Assembly: GCA_029779385.1 (NCBI GenBank)
Contig: JAKPAQ010000571.1
Location: 1-7,372, forward strand
Reading direction: 5' to 3'
Length of the DNA: 7,372 nucleotides
Source of the DNA: Actinomycetes bacterium
GTDB lineage: Bacteria; Actinomycetota; Actinomycetes; Propionibacteriales; Nocardioidaceae
Below, one piece after another: positions 1 through 5,742 of this stretch. The notes under the pieces were generated by a model. The model was not told the origin of the DNA and did no database searches. It was given only the letters and a program-made list of their open reading frames with translations. The stretch's first letter is position 1, and each line of letters opens with the position of its first letter. Both the position numbers and the translations under genes were made by a program.

Positions 1-1278
1 CTCTTTTAGTCGGCCCACGACCTCGATCAGCCCGTCTGGGCGCATTTGCGCGAGGTCGCCAGTACGCAGATAGCCGTCTGCGGTGAAGGTTGCCGAAGTA
101 GCCTCAGGCTGGTTCAAGTATTCGGTCATCAGGCACGGGTTATTCAGGAGCAACTCCCCCGGCCCGTCTTGACTGTCGATCCGAAAATCCAGTCGCGGAT
201 CAGGCCGACCAATCGTTGAGGCCAGTTGTTCGTCGCTGGCATCGGGGTCGGCGTAGGTGAACGCGACGCATGACTCGGTCAGGCCGTAAACGGTGCCGAG
301 TCTGGCTCCGGTCGCCCGCAGCGTTGGCACCAGTTCGGTTGGCATCGGCGAACCTCCCCAGACAAGGTATTTGAGTGCGGAGAAGTCGGTGCTCGCCCAA
401 TTCGGGTGCGCGGCCGCGAGTTGCATGACTGTCGGCACCCCTCCCCACATCGAGATCCTGTCGTTCTCGGTCATCGCCAACAGTTCGGCCGGATCGAACA
501 GGCGTAGATAGTGCAGCGAGCCACCCATCGCAATCGGTACGCCGCCTAGATCTAGTAGTCCTGCGACGTGATTGATCGGCAAGTAGGCGATCACCCGAGC
601 ATCACGATGGAAGTACTTCGAGGCCTGGAGGTAGCAGCCTGCGGTGAAGGCACCGTGCGAAATGACGGCACCTTTTGGCCGGCCGGTAGAGCCTGAGGTG
701 TAGACGATTAGTGCCGGATCGGACTGCGCCACAGCCACTGGCGGCGCAGCTTCAATAGACCTGCCTTGTTCGATAAATTCATCCCAGCCGGCCTGATCTA
801 AGCTTGCCGAAGGTCCCAACACGATGGTCTGGGTGACCCCGTTTTGACCAGCCAACTCGACGAAGTCGGCCGCAATTTCGGACTCGCGATAGCTAGCGAT
901 GGTGAACGCCAGTTTCGGCGAGGCATCGGCTAGGACGTGCTCAAGTTCGCCAAAGGTGTACGCCGGATTGAGCCCGACCCAGACCGCACCAACGCGACCA
1001 AGCGCCGCGAGGATCGTGATGAACTCCGGACGTGGGTCGCTCAAAACCGCGACCCGATCCCCCGGTGCCACTCCGGCGGCCGTAAGCGCCAAGGCGCAAG
1101 CAGCGATTTCACTGGCGGCCTGGTCGTAGTTGCGGTCGACCTGGCCGTCGCGATCAAAGAGCGCCGCTGGCGTGCGTTGGGCCCAATAGTCGACGTAGTC
1201 AGCTAGACAACCCAACCGAGGCACCAAGTCGCGGCCCGCAAACTCCTCGAGCGAAACTTCGTCCCAGCGAACACTCAT
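1..1278 (-). CDS. AMP-forming acyl-CoA ligase (class I adenylate-forming enzyme), 3' end cut by window
   Basis: The enzyme would use ATP to adenylate a carboxylic acid and transfer it to coenzyme A in the cytoplasm. The reading frame is open over 426 codons from ATG at 1278 to the window edge. Diagnostic motifs appear in the expected order: the phosphate-binding loop YTSGSTGRPKG (residues 193-203), YLPINH (232-237), WGGSPM (307-312), YGLTE (331-335), TGD (406-408) and the hinge GRLKE (422-426). The window cuts the gene exactly at the hinge, so the C-terminal lid with its catalytic lysine is not visible. The start overlaps the stop of the upstream hotdog gene as ATGA (4 nt) and there is no strong ribosome binding site, which points to translational coupling. 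It is the last visible gene of the permease operon. The acid substrate cannot be told; medium-chain, aromatic or branched acids are all possible. The family call is firm and the specific function is open. Confidence 0.95.
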   Translation of the reverse strand, partial: MSVRWDEVSLEEFAGRDLVPRLGCLADYVDYWAQRTPAALFDRDGQVDRNYDQAASEIAACALALTAAGVAPGDRVAVLSDPRPEFITILAALGRVGAVWVGLNPAYTFGELEHVLADASPKLAFTIASYRESEIAADFVELAGQNGVTQTIVLGPSASLDQAGWDEFIEQGRSIEAAPPVAVAQSDPALIVYTSGSTGRPKGAVISHGAFTAGCYLQASKYFHRDARVIAYLPINHVAGLLDLGGVPIAMGGSLHYLRLFDPAELLAMTENDRISMWGGVPTVMQLAAAHPNWASTDFSALKYLVWGGSPMPTELVPTLRATGARLGTVYGLTESCVAFTYADPDASDEQLASTIGRPDPRLDFRIDSQDGPGELLLNNPCLMTEYLNQPEATSATFTADGYLRTGDLAQMRPDGLIEVVGRLKE

Positions 1279-1733
1279 GATCCAGACACCAAGTACGTGA
1301 TCCAGTCGGCGACCATCGCGGGCTTGTCGGCGCCTTGCTTTTCGATCGTGTTTCGGGTCAGGAGACGAAATGCTCCGTCGCCCTTGTCCTCGAACTCCAC
1401 GAGCTCACACCGGCCACGGATCGGCTCGTCAGAAAGCACGGGGGTCAAGAATCGGACTCGATCCGAACCGTAGTTCAAGGCGTATCCACCTGGCATCGAG
1501 AACGGCAAGTACTTCTTGTGAAATGCCACTAGCAGCGACTGGAGCAAAAAGCCCGAAAGCAGCCGTTCACCGTAGGGGTCCGTGCTCTCCAACGGGAAAC
1601 CTAGGTAGTCCTCGTGGACCCAAGTAGCTTTCTGGAAGTCGAGTTCGTTCTGCAACGAGACTGGTCGCCAGTCAGTAACGAAGATCTCTTTGCCAACGTT
1701 CGCTTGAAGCTGTTCGAGCATTGACTCAGCCAT
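1275..1733 (-). CDS. MaoC/NodN-like hotdog-fold protein, possible enoyl-CoA hydratase with altered active site
   Basis: This 152-residue protein has the layout of single-domain MaoC/NodN dehydratases, which hydrate enoyl-CoA thioesters. Family-like segments are WVH (residues 38-40), PYGERLLSGFLLQSLL (about 53-68, matching the usual GG.IAHGFL segment) and NYGSDRVRF (87-95, matching NYG.dkvRF). The WVH histidine matches the catalytic histidine of the D-x-x-W-I-H motif, but the aspartate position appears to be lysine (K35). The usual HGF histidine is serine (S60). It may therefore be a weak or altered enzyme, a CoA-thioester binding protein or a thioesterase. ATG at 1733 shares one base with the stop of the permease frame (TGATG), and a modest AGG lies 7 nt upstream. 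The gene sits between a permease and an acyl-CoA ligase, so a CoA-thioester substrate is the natural inference. Confidence 0.85.
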   Translation of the reverse strand: MAESMLEQLQANVGKEIFVTDWRPVSLQNELDFQKATWVHEDYLGFPLESTDPYGERLLSGFLLQSLLVAFHKKYLPFSMPGGYALNYGSDRVRFLTPVLSDEPIRGRCELVEFEDKGDGAFRLLTRNTIEKQGADKPAMVADWITYLVSGS

Positions 1734-3159
1734 CAGTTGACCTGCTCTTTCTCAGTCTCAATTTCTAGATCGAGGCTGCCTAGTTTTGCGTAGCGTTTCG
1801 GATCGTTGGTGCGCAACCAACGGACGTAAAGTGCACAGGCAACCGCGCCGAGGATCACGATGTAAGGCATCGACAGCATCACCGGGCTGTGCGAATCGGC
1901 CAGCACATCGAAGTTGAGCAGCAACATGGCCGTTGCGATGATCATGCCCACCGAACCGAGGACCGGAGCTACCACCGTCTGCATCAGGCGCGGGTCTTTG
2001 CGGCGGCGGAAGAACACGATGATCGCGATTGAGGCCATCGTCTGCAGCAGGATGATGCCAAGAGTCGAGATTCCGCTCATCACGGCGACAAGTTGGCGAT
2101 ATGGATCCAAGCCAAAGACCGCGAAAACCACGATGACGATTGCGATGGCGACCGCCTGGGTGCGGCTGGCATTGGCCGGCGAGCCGTGCTTGGGGTGCAG
2201 CTTGCCCAGTCCGCCTGGCAGCAGTCCGTCTCGACCCATCGCCAGCAGATAGCGCGAGGTCGCGTTGTGAGCCGACAGCAAGGAGGCGAAGACGCTGGTG
2301 ATCACCATTAGGCCAAATACCGCACTGGCCGCATCGCCGAGTTGATCTGCTGACAAGTTCAAGAAGAGCTCACCGGAGTGTTCCAAGGCCTCGGCCTTGG
2401 CGTTCGCTGCACCAAGTGCACCGATCATCATCCAACTGGTGAATAGGTAGAAGACGCCGATCACCAGAACTGCGGTGTAGGTAGCCCTAGGTACCACCTT
2501 GGCCGGGTCGCGGGATTCTTCGGTGTACAAGGCTGCCGCCTCAAAACCAAAGAAGGAACCGAAGGCGAACATGAACGCAACACCCGGGGCACCGGAGAAG
2601 ATTTCACTTGGCGAGAAGCTTTCCCACGTGAAGGCGTCCGCACCGAGGGAGAAGATCACCGAAAGGTCGAAAGCCAGCAAGACCGCTACTTCGGCGGAGA
2701 TCAGGATCATCAGCAGTTTCGCTGACAGATCGATGCTGCGTTGGCCAAGTGCGGTCATGATCGCTACGCCGGCGAGGCTAAAACCCACCACGGAAAGTCG
2801 ATGCCAATACCGACGGTGAGGAAGTAGCCGAGTCCGCCCGCCAACGCGGCAACCAGTGCGTTGTAGGCAACCAACGCGAAAACGGCGCCGGCGGCTGCGG
2901 CCGGGCGACCCAGCCCTTCGGCGATGTAGGTGTAGAAGCCACCGCCACGGGTAATGATCCGAGCCATCTGGGCGTAACCAACCGAGAACAGCAACAAGGT
3001 GATCGTCGCCAAGAGGTAGGTCCCCGGGACGCCGATCCCGTTTCCGACTCCCATCGACAAGGGCACGGTGCCGGCCATTGCCACCAGCGGCGCGGCCGCG
3101 GCGACGACGAGAAAGACGATTTGCGCCGTGGACAACTGGCGCTTCATTGACTGGGACAT
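1733..3159 (-). pseudogene. APC-superfamily amino acid/organic cation permease, interrupted by a one-base frameshift
   Basis: The gene encodes a multi-pass inner-membrane transporter. The N-terminal frame begins at ATG 3159 (MSQSMKRQLSTAQIV) and shows APC hallmarks: a first helix rich in Ala/Val, then GNGIGVPG, then GGGFYTYI. It stops early at TAG 2766-2764 after 131 codons. The rest of the protein (FSLAGVAIMTALGQRSIDLSAKLL and all later helices) lies in another frame that ends at 1733. One extra T in the minus-strand TTTT run (2780-2783) would restore WWVFSLAGVA and a 475-residue protein, a normal family length with about 12 helices expected. ATG 3159 is preferred because AGGAG (3165-3169) lies 5 nt upstream; ATG 3163 is only 1 nt from it and opens an Arg-rich non-membrane frame. 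The gene is first in an operon with the hotdog protein and ligase. It could be a real pseudogene or a homopolymer sequencing error. The substrate is unknown. Confidence 0.88.
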
Positions 3160-3164
3160 TCATT

Positions 3165-3169
3165 CTCCT
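3165..3169 (-). promoter_or_regulatory. Ribosome binding site deciding the permease start
   Basis: AGGAG on the minus strand lies 5 nt before ATG 3159 and only 1 nt before the overlapping ATG at 3163. The spacing selects 3159, whose frame alone gives a transporter N-terminus. Confidence 0.75.
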
Positions 3170-3171
3170 AA

Positions 3172-3204
3172 AACCTGAATCCGATTCAGAATCAGTTTCA
3201 GGTT
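3172..3204. promoter_or_regulatory. 33-bp palindrome, likely TetR operator shared by the divergent permease operon and TetR gene
   Basis: The outer arms AACCTGAA (3172-3179) and TTCAGGTT (3197-3204) are perfectly complementary. An inner GATTC-A-GAATC dyad (3183-3193) shares the same centre at base 3188. One of the three remaining pairs also matches, giving 14 of 16 arm positions. A second, offset perfect dyad CTGAATC-C-GATTCAG (3175-3189) overlaps it, so two dimers could bind. The site fills most of the 56-bp gap between two divergent starts and abuts the -10 box proposed for the TetR gene. TetR-family proteins commonly bind such sites to repress themselves and the neighbouring operon; that this TetR binds here is an inference. 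Confidence 0.8.
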
Positions 3205-3228
3205 ACACTTCGAATGTGATCAACACAA
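3200..3228 (-). promoter_or_regulatory. Weak candidate promoter of the permease operon
   Basis: On the minus strand TTGTGT (3228-3223) and TAACCT (3205-3200) are separated by 17 nt. Each hexamer matches only 3 of 6 consensus bases. The start point would fall inside the palindrome near 3193, about 34 nt before ATG 3159. The -10 box overlaps the proposed opposite-strand -10 box, so one bound repressor could block both directions. Confidence 0.35.
3204..3209 (+). promoter_or_regulatory. Candidate -10 box for the TetR gene (leaderless transcript)
   Basis: TACACT matches the TAnnnT pattern of actinobacterial -10 boxes and is followed by 6 nt and then GTG 3216. Transcription would start at or next to the start codon, giving a leaderless message. 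No convincing -35 box is visible, and the region upstream is occupied by the palindrome. Confidence 0.55.
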
Positions 3229-3854
3229 CACCTGATGCAATGGATGTTTCTGAAACCGCCGGATTGCGACGTGTGCCTAGGCAAAAGCGAAGCCGCGAAC
3301 GCGTGCAGTCGATCCTCGACGCCACGTCAGCGATGCTGGAGGAATCTGGATACGACGAGTTGACGACGACGCTGATCGCAGAAAAGGCCGGCATGAGCGT
3401 GAGTTCGCTCTACCAATTCTTTGCCAACGTCGACGCGATCATCGCCGAGTTGGTACGCGACTGGACGGCCGAATTCGACTCAATCGTGTTGACCGCCGCC
3501 GAAGAACCGTTCGAGAGTTGGGTCGACGCCATGATCGATGGCTACGTAGACTTCTTCCGCTCAACGCCAGGCTTTAGGACCGTCTACTTCAGTGGTGCGC
3601 TGCGCGGTGAAGCCCGGGTTCTGGACCGCGCGAGCAATACCCGACTGGAACAACGGCTCGCTCAACTTTGGGCCGAACGGCTCGACGAACCACTCGAACA
3701 ACTCCAGGTAGTCTCGCGAGTCGTCGTCAACATCGGCGACGCCCTGCTAGGACTGGCCTTTCGACTCGAGCCGACCGGCGATGCCGCAACGATTGAGCAA
3801 GCCAAGCGGGTACTTCGGCTCTACCTAGCCGAAGCGCTCGACACCAGCGTCTGA
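3216..3854 (+). CDS. TetR/AcrR-family transcriptional regulator, probable repressor of the permease operon
   Basis: This is a 212-residue DNA-binding protein. With GTG 3216 as residue 1, the basic lead RQKRSRERV (22-30) precedes the TetR N-terminal domain, with helix-turn-helix segment TLIAEKAGMSVSSLYQFF (about 52-69). A helical ligand-binding and dimerisation region fills the rest, with acidic stretches and a STPGFR segment. GTG 3216 was chosen because a TACACT -10 box ends 6 nt before it and no Shine-Dalgarno precedes any start. ATG 3240 is a fallback. A longer upstream reading gives an Arg-rich stretch that runs through the operator and is not credible. The gene is divergent from the permease operon across a 56-bp gap holding a large palindrome, so autoregulation plus control of the operon is likely. 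The inducer might be the imported acid or its CoA ester; this is inference. The 3' end overlaps the convergent second TetR gene by 30 bp. Confidence 0.93.
   Translation: MINTTPDAMDVSETAGLRRVPRQKRSRERVQSILDATSAMLEESGYDELTTTLIAEKAGMSVSSLYQFFANVDAIIAELVRDWTAEFDSIVLTAAEEPFESWVDAMIDGYVDFFRSTPGFRTVYFSGALRGEARVLDRASNTRLEQRLAQLWAERLDEPLEQLQVVSRVVVNIGDALLGLAFRLEPTGDAATIEQAKRVLRLYLAEALDTSV
3813..3834. terminator. Hairpin in the convergent TetR overlap, possible bidirectional terminator
   Basis: CTTCGGCT (3813-3820) and AGCCGAAG (3827-3834) form a perfect 8-bp stem with a 6-nt loop. The right arm contains the TAG stop of the minus-strand TetR gene, and the whole hairpin lies inside the last codons of the plus-strand TetR gene. 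No T-run follows on either strand, so it is not a classical intrinsic terminator. Actinobacterial terminators often lack T-runs. A short extra palindrome TCGAGG-T-CCTCGA follows at 3855-3867. Confidence 0.5.
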
Positions 3855-4553
3855 TCGAGGTCCTCGAGCAACCGCCAACAGCACCTGGATGAACGGATCG
3901 ATCACGCCGCCCAAGTTGAGACTCTCGGCACCAGCTTGAGCGCGAAGTTCACGCGCCATGAGTTCGTCAAGTGCCCCGAGCACGCCGACGAGTTGATCCG
4001 CGCCCGGGTCAATCAGGTTGGGATCGGACTTTGCGCCCACCGCAACAAGGTCACTTAGGATCCGGGCGTGCCGATCAAGCATCTCGTCGCGCTCCTTCAG
4101 CAACTGCTCTCCCGCTCTACGAATCTCAATGAAGAAGCAGTACCCAAACGCCGGATTCGATTCGATCGCTGCCACATAGGTCTCCAGCGCAATGCGGACC
4201 CGGGCTTCCAGATCACCCTCGGCTTGAGTCAACACCGGGCCCCAAACCAACGCGAGCGCCAAATCGCTTGCCGTTCGGTGCGCGGCCGCAAACGCGTCCT
4301 CCTTGTCGACGAACTCCTGATAAAAGGACGTCCGCGAGATTCGGGCACGCTTGGTGATCGCGGCAACGGTCGCTTTGTGAAACCCCGAGGCCGCAACTTC
4401 GTCTATTACAGCTTGTTGTATCCGGGCGTTTCGCGACTGCGAAACTTCAGCCTCGCTGAGCGCGGACCGACCACGTGGAAGGTCGACCCGCTCGGGCAAC
4501 AAGCTGAGTAGGTGATCTGGATCCATCACCTTTGGAATGTCCGAGTCCATCAT
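3825..4553 (-). CDS. TetR/AcrR-family transcriptional regulator (second, convergent)
   Basis: This 242-residue protein begins with a lead ending LPRGRSALSEAEVSQSRNAR, a layout seen in many actinobacterial TetR proteins. Then comes the DNA-binding domain, with helix-turn-helix ATVAAITKRARISRTSFYQEF (about 61-81) and DKEDAF (83-88). The long helical C-terminal half (about 90-230) would bind a ligand and dimerise. It is not a close copy of the first TetR gene. ATG 4553 is the longest start; ATG 4550 and ATG 4526 are alternatives, and none has a good Shine-Dalgarno. The gene is divergent from the ferredoxin gene across 114 bp with a CAGCGA dyad, so it may control itself and the ferredoxin; this is inference. 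Its 3' end overlaps the first TetR gene on the opposite strand by 30 bp. Confidence 0.93.
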   Translation of the reverse strand: MMDSDIPKVMDPDHLLSLLPERVDLPRGRSALSEAEVSQSRNARIQQAVIDEVAASGFHKATVAAITKRARISRTSFYQEFVDKEDAFAAAHRTASDLALALVWGPVLTQAEGDLEARVRIALETYVAAIESNPAFGYCFFIEIRRAGEQLLKERDEMLDRHARILSDLVAVGAKSDPNLIDPGADQLVGVLGALDELMARELRAQAGAESLNLGGVIDPFIQVLLAVARGPRSDAGVERFG

Positions 4554-4591
4554 CGAAGGATATTGACGATCGAATCTTTGTGTCGCGATTT

Positions 4592-4609
4592 CAGCGATTC
4601 TCCTCGCTG
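4592..4609. promoter_or_regulatory. Dyad CAGCGA-n6-TCGCTG in the TetR/ferredoxin divergent region
   Basis: Arms CAGCGA (4592-4597) and TCGCTG (4604-4609) are perfectly complementary with a 6-nt spacer. The dyad sits in the middle of the 114-bp region between two divergent genes, one of them a TetR regulator, so it is a candidate operator. The arms are short enough that chance is possible. I see no clear promoter hexamer pair for either gene here. Confidence 0.4.
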
Positions 4610-4655
4610 GCCAATCTGACTGTTCGCGTACCCGGTGAAAATAACGGAACTGTGC

Positions 4656-4660
4656 GAAGG
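4656..4660 (+). promoter_or_regulatory. Ribosome binding site deciding the ferredoxin start
   Basis: GAAGG lies 7 nt before GTG 4668, a good spacing. The in-frame ATG at 4635 would add 11 residues (MKITELCEGSK) not seen in ferredoxins, and the GAAGG would then be inside the coding region. Confidence 0.75.
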
Positions 4661-4667
4661 TTCAAAA

Positions 4668-5033
4668 GTGACTTACGTGATCAGTTTGGCGTGCGTGGAC
4701 GTGGTTGATCGCGCCTGCGTGGACGTTTGCCCGGTGGACTGCATTTACGAGGGCGAACGGATGCTTTACATTCAGCCGACCGAGTGCATCGACTGCGCCG
4801 CGTGTGAACCGGTCTGCCCCGTAATGGCGATCTATTACGAAGACGATGTGCCCGCCGACGAGGTGCGGTTCATTGGTGAAAATGAGTGCTTCTTCAACGA
4901 GCCGCTGCCGGGAAAGGCAGCCTCGCTCGGTTCGCCCGGCGGCGCCTCCAGAAGCGGGCTAGTCGGCGTGGACACTGCGTGGGTGGCCTCGCTGCCACCG
5001 AACCCACGCAGGTTCGGACTCGAGCAGATTTGA
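4668..5033 (+). CDS. fdxA: 7Fe ferredoxin ([3Fe-4S][4Fe-4S]), FdxA type
   Basis: This is a 121-residue soluble electron carrier. From GTG 4668 it begins (M)TYVISLACVDV, the typical family start. All cluster cysteines are present. By family numbering C9, C17 and C50 would hold the 3Fe-4S cluster and C21, C40, C43 and C46 the 4Fe-4S cluster, with C25 free. The tail contains LPGKAASLGSPGGASRSG and GVDT, resembling the longer FdxA-type C-terminus of mycobacteria rather than the shorter FdxC type. The final RRFGLEQI goes a little past the usual end. FdxA-type ferredoxins serve redox enzymes such as cytochromes P450 and are often stress or hypoxia regulated in actinobacteria. No redox partner is in the window. 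The gene is divergent from the second TetR gene and ends only 7 bp from the convergent ABC ATPase gene. Confidence 0.95.
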   Translation: MTYVISLACVDVVDRACVDVCPVDCIYEGERMLYIQPTECIDCAACEPVCPVMAIYYEDDVPADEVRFIGENECFFNEPLPGKAASLGSPGGASRSGLVGVDTAWVASLPPNPRRFGLEQI

Positions 5034-5040
5034 GTCGAAC
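5012..5040. terminator. Bulged hairpin at the convergent ferredoxin/ABC junction
   Basis: GTTCGGACTC (5012-5021) pairs with GAGTCGAAC (5032-5040) over 9 bp with one bulged G and a 10-nt loop. It spans the ferredoxin stop codon and fills the 7-bp gap before the convergent ATPase stop. There is no T-run. Its place between two convergent genes suggests a bidirectional stop signal, but the stem is modest. Confidence 0.4.
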
Positions 5041-5730
5041 TCAGGCCACCAGGTCTGCGCAAACGATCTTGCCGTCAACCAGTTCAATTGTCTGATCCAC
5101 CGAACCGAGCGAGGACGCGTCGTGGCTGACCAACAACGTTGCCGCACCCGTGCGCGTGGCCAGTTCGGTGATCAGTTTCACCACACTCACGCCGCGTTCG
5201 TGGTCCAGCGCCGAGGTTGGCTCGTCGACTAGCAAAACGTCCGGTTTCGCCCACAAGGCTCGAGCAATCGCCACCCGCTGGCGCTGCCCGCCTGACAGCT
5301 GACCGGGGCGATGATGGGCCCGATCGGCCAGGCCCACCGCTTCCAACAGTTCCAGCGCACCGGCACGGGCAGACTTGGGCTTGAGCCCACGCAAATGCGC
5401 CTGCAGTTCCAACTGCTCAAGTGCGGTCAGCGAGTCGAGCAACTGCGGTTGCTGGAAGACGATCCCGATCTGATTTAGCCGCACCTTGGCTGCCTCAGCC
5501 ACCGAGGTGTCAGGGCCGAATACGACTTCTTCGCCGATTTGAACCGTCCCTGCAGTTGGCCGGGTCAGCCCACCGGCCACCGCCAGCAGGCTCGACTTGC
5601 CAGATCCTGACGGGCCGAGCAACGCCGTTGTGGTGCCGGCCTCGATCGTCAGCGATACGTGATCGACTGCGGTCAATTCCCGGTCACCGTCGGGGTAGGT
5701 CAAGACAATGTCAGTAAGTTTCAGATCCAT
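5041..5730 (-). CDS. ABC transporter ATP-binding protein (MacB/LolD/DevA type)
   Basis: This 229-residue cytoplasmic ATPase powers a membrane export or extrusion complex. The complete set of motifs is visible: Walker A GPSGSGKSS (39-47), Q-loop FQQ (92-94), signature LSGGQ (145-149), Walker B LLVDE (166-170) followed by a D-loop SALD, and the switch histidine H203. The early TAVDHVSLTIEAG segment and the short length fit the LolD/MacB/DevA group that pairs with FtsX-type permeases. The permease gene ends 12 bp upstream in the same direction. AGGAGA (5735-5740) lies 4 nt before ATG 5730, a good ribosome binding site. The substrate is not shown; the family handles lipoproteins, peptides, antibiotics or glycolipids. 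Expression probably depends on the promoter ahead of the permease gene. Confidence 0.96.
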   Translation of the reverse strand: MDLKLTDIVLTYPDGDRELTAVDHVSLTIEAGTTTALLGPSGSGKSSLLAVAGGLTRPTAGTVQIGEEVVFGPDTSVAEAAKVRLNQIGIVFQQPQLLDSLTALEQLELQAHLRGLKPKSARAGALELLEAVGLADRAHHRPGQLSGGQRQRVAIARALWAKPDVLLVDEPTSALDHERGVSVVKLITELATRTGAATLLVSHDASSLGSVDQTIELVDGKIVCADLVA

Positions 5731-5742
5731 GATTTCTCCTAG

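Noticed and set aside
2788..3163. Arg-rich N-terminus of the long minus-strand frame starting at ATG 3163
   Set aside because: It is a shadow of the true permease N-terminus. It has no membrane helices, and its ATG is only 1 nt from the Shine-Dalgarno, while the other frame gives clean APC motifs.
3078..3215. Upstream extension of the first TetR protein to ATG 3078
   Set aside because: It would run through the permease gene and the operator palindrome and adds an Arg-rich, non-conserved stretch. GTG 3216 with a well-placed -10 box is the better start.
4068..4511. Plus-strand open frame opposite the second TetR gene
   Set aside because: It is a shadow of the minus-strand TetR gene with no recognisable domain or ribosome binding site. 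The minus strand carries a complete TetR helix-turn-helix.
4635..4667. Ferredoxin start at ATG 4635
   Set aside because: Family proteins begin at the TYVI segment, and a good Shine-Dalgarno precedes GTG 4668.
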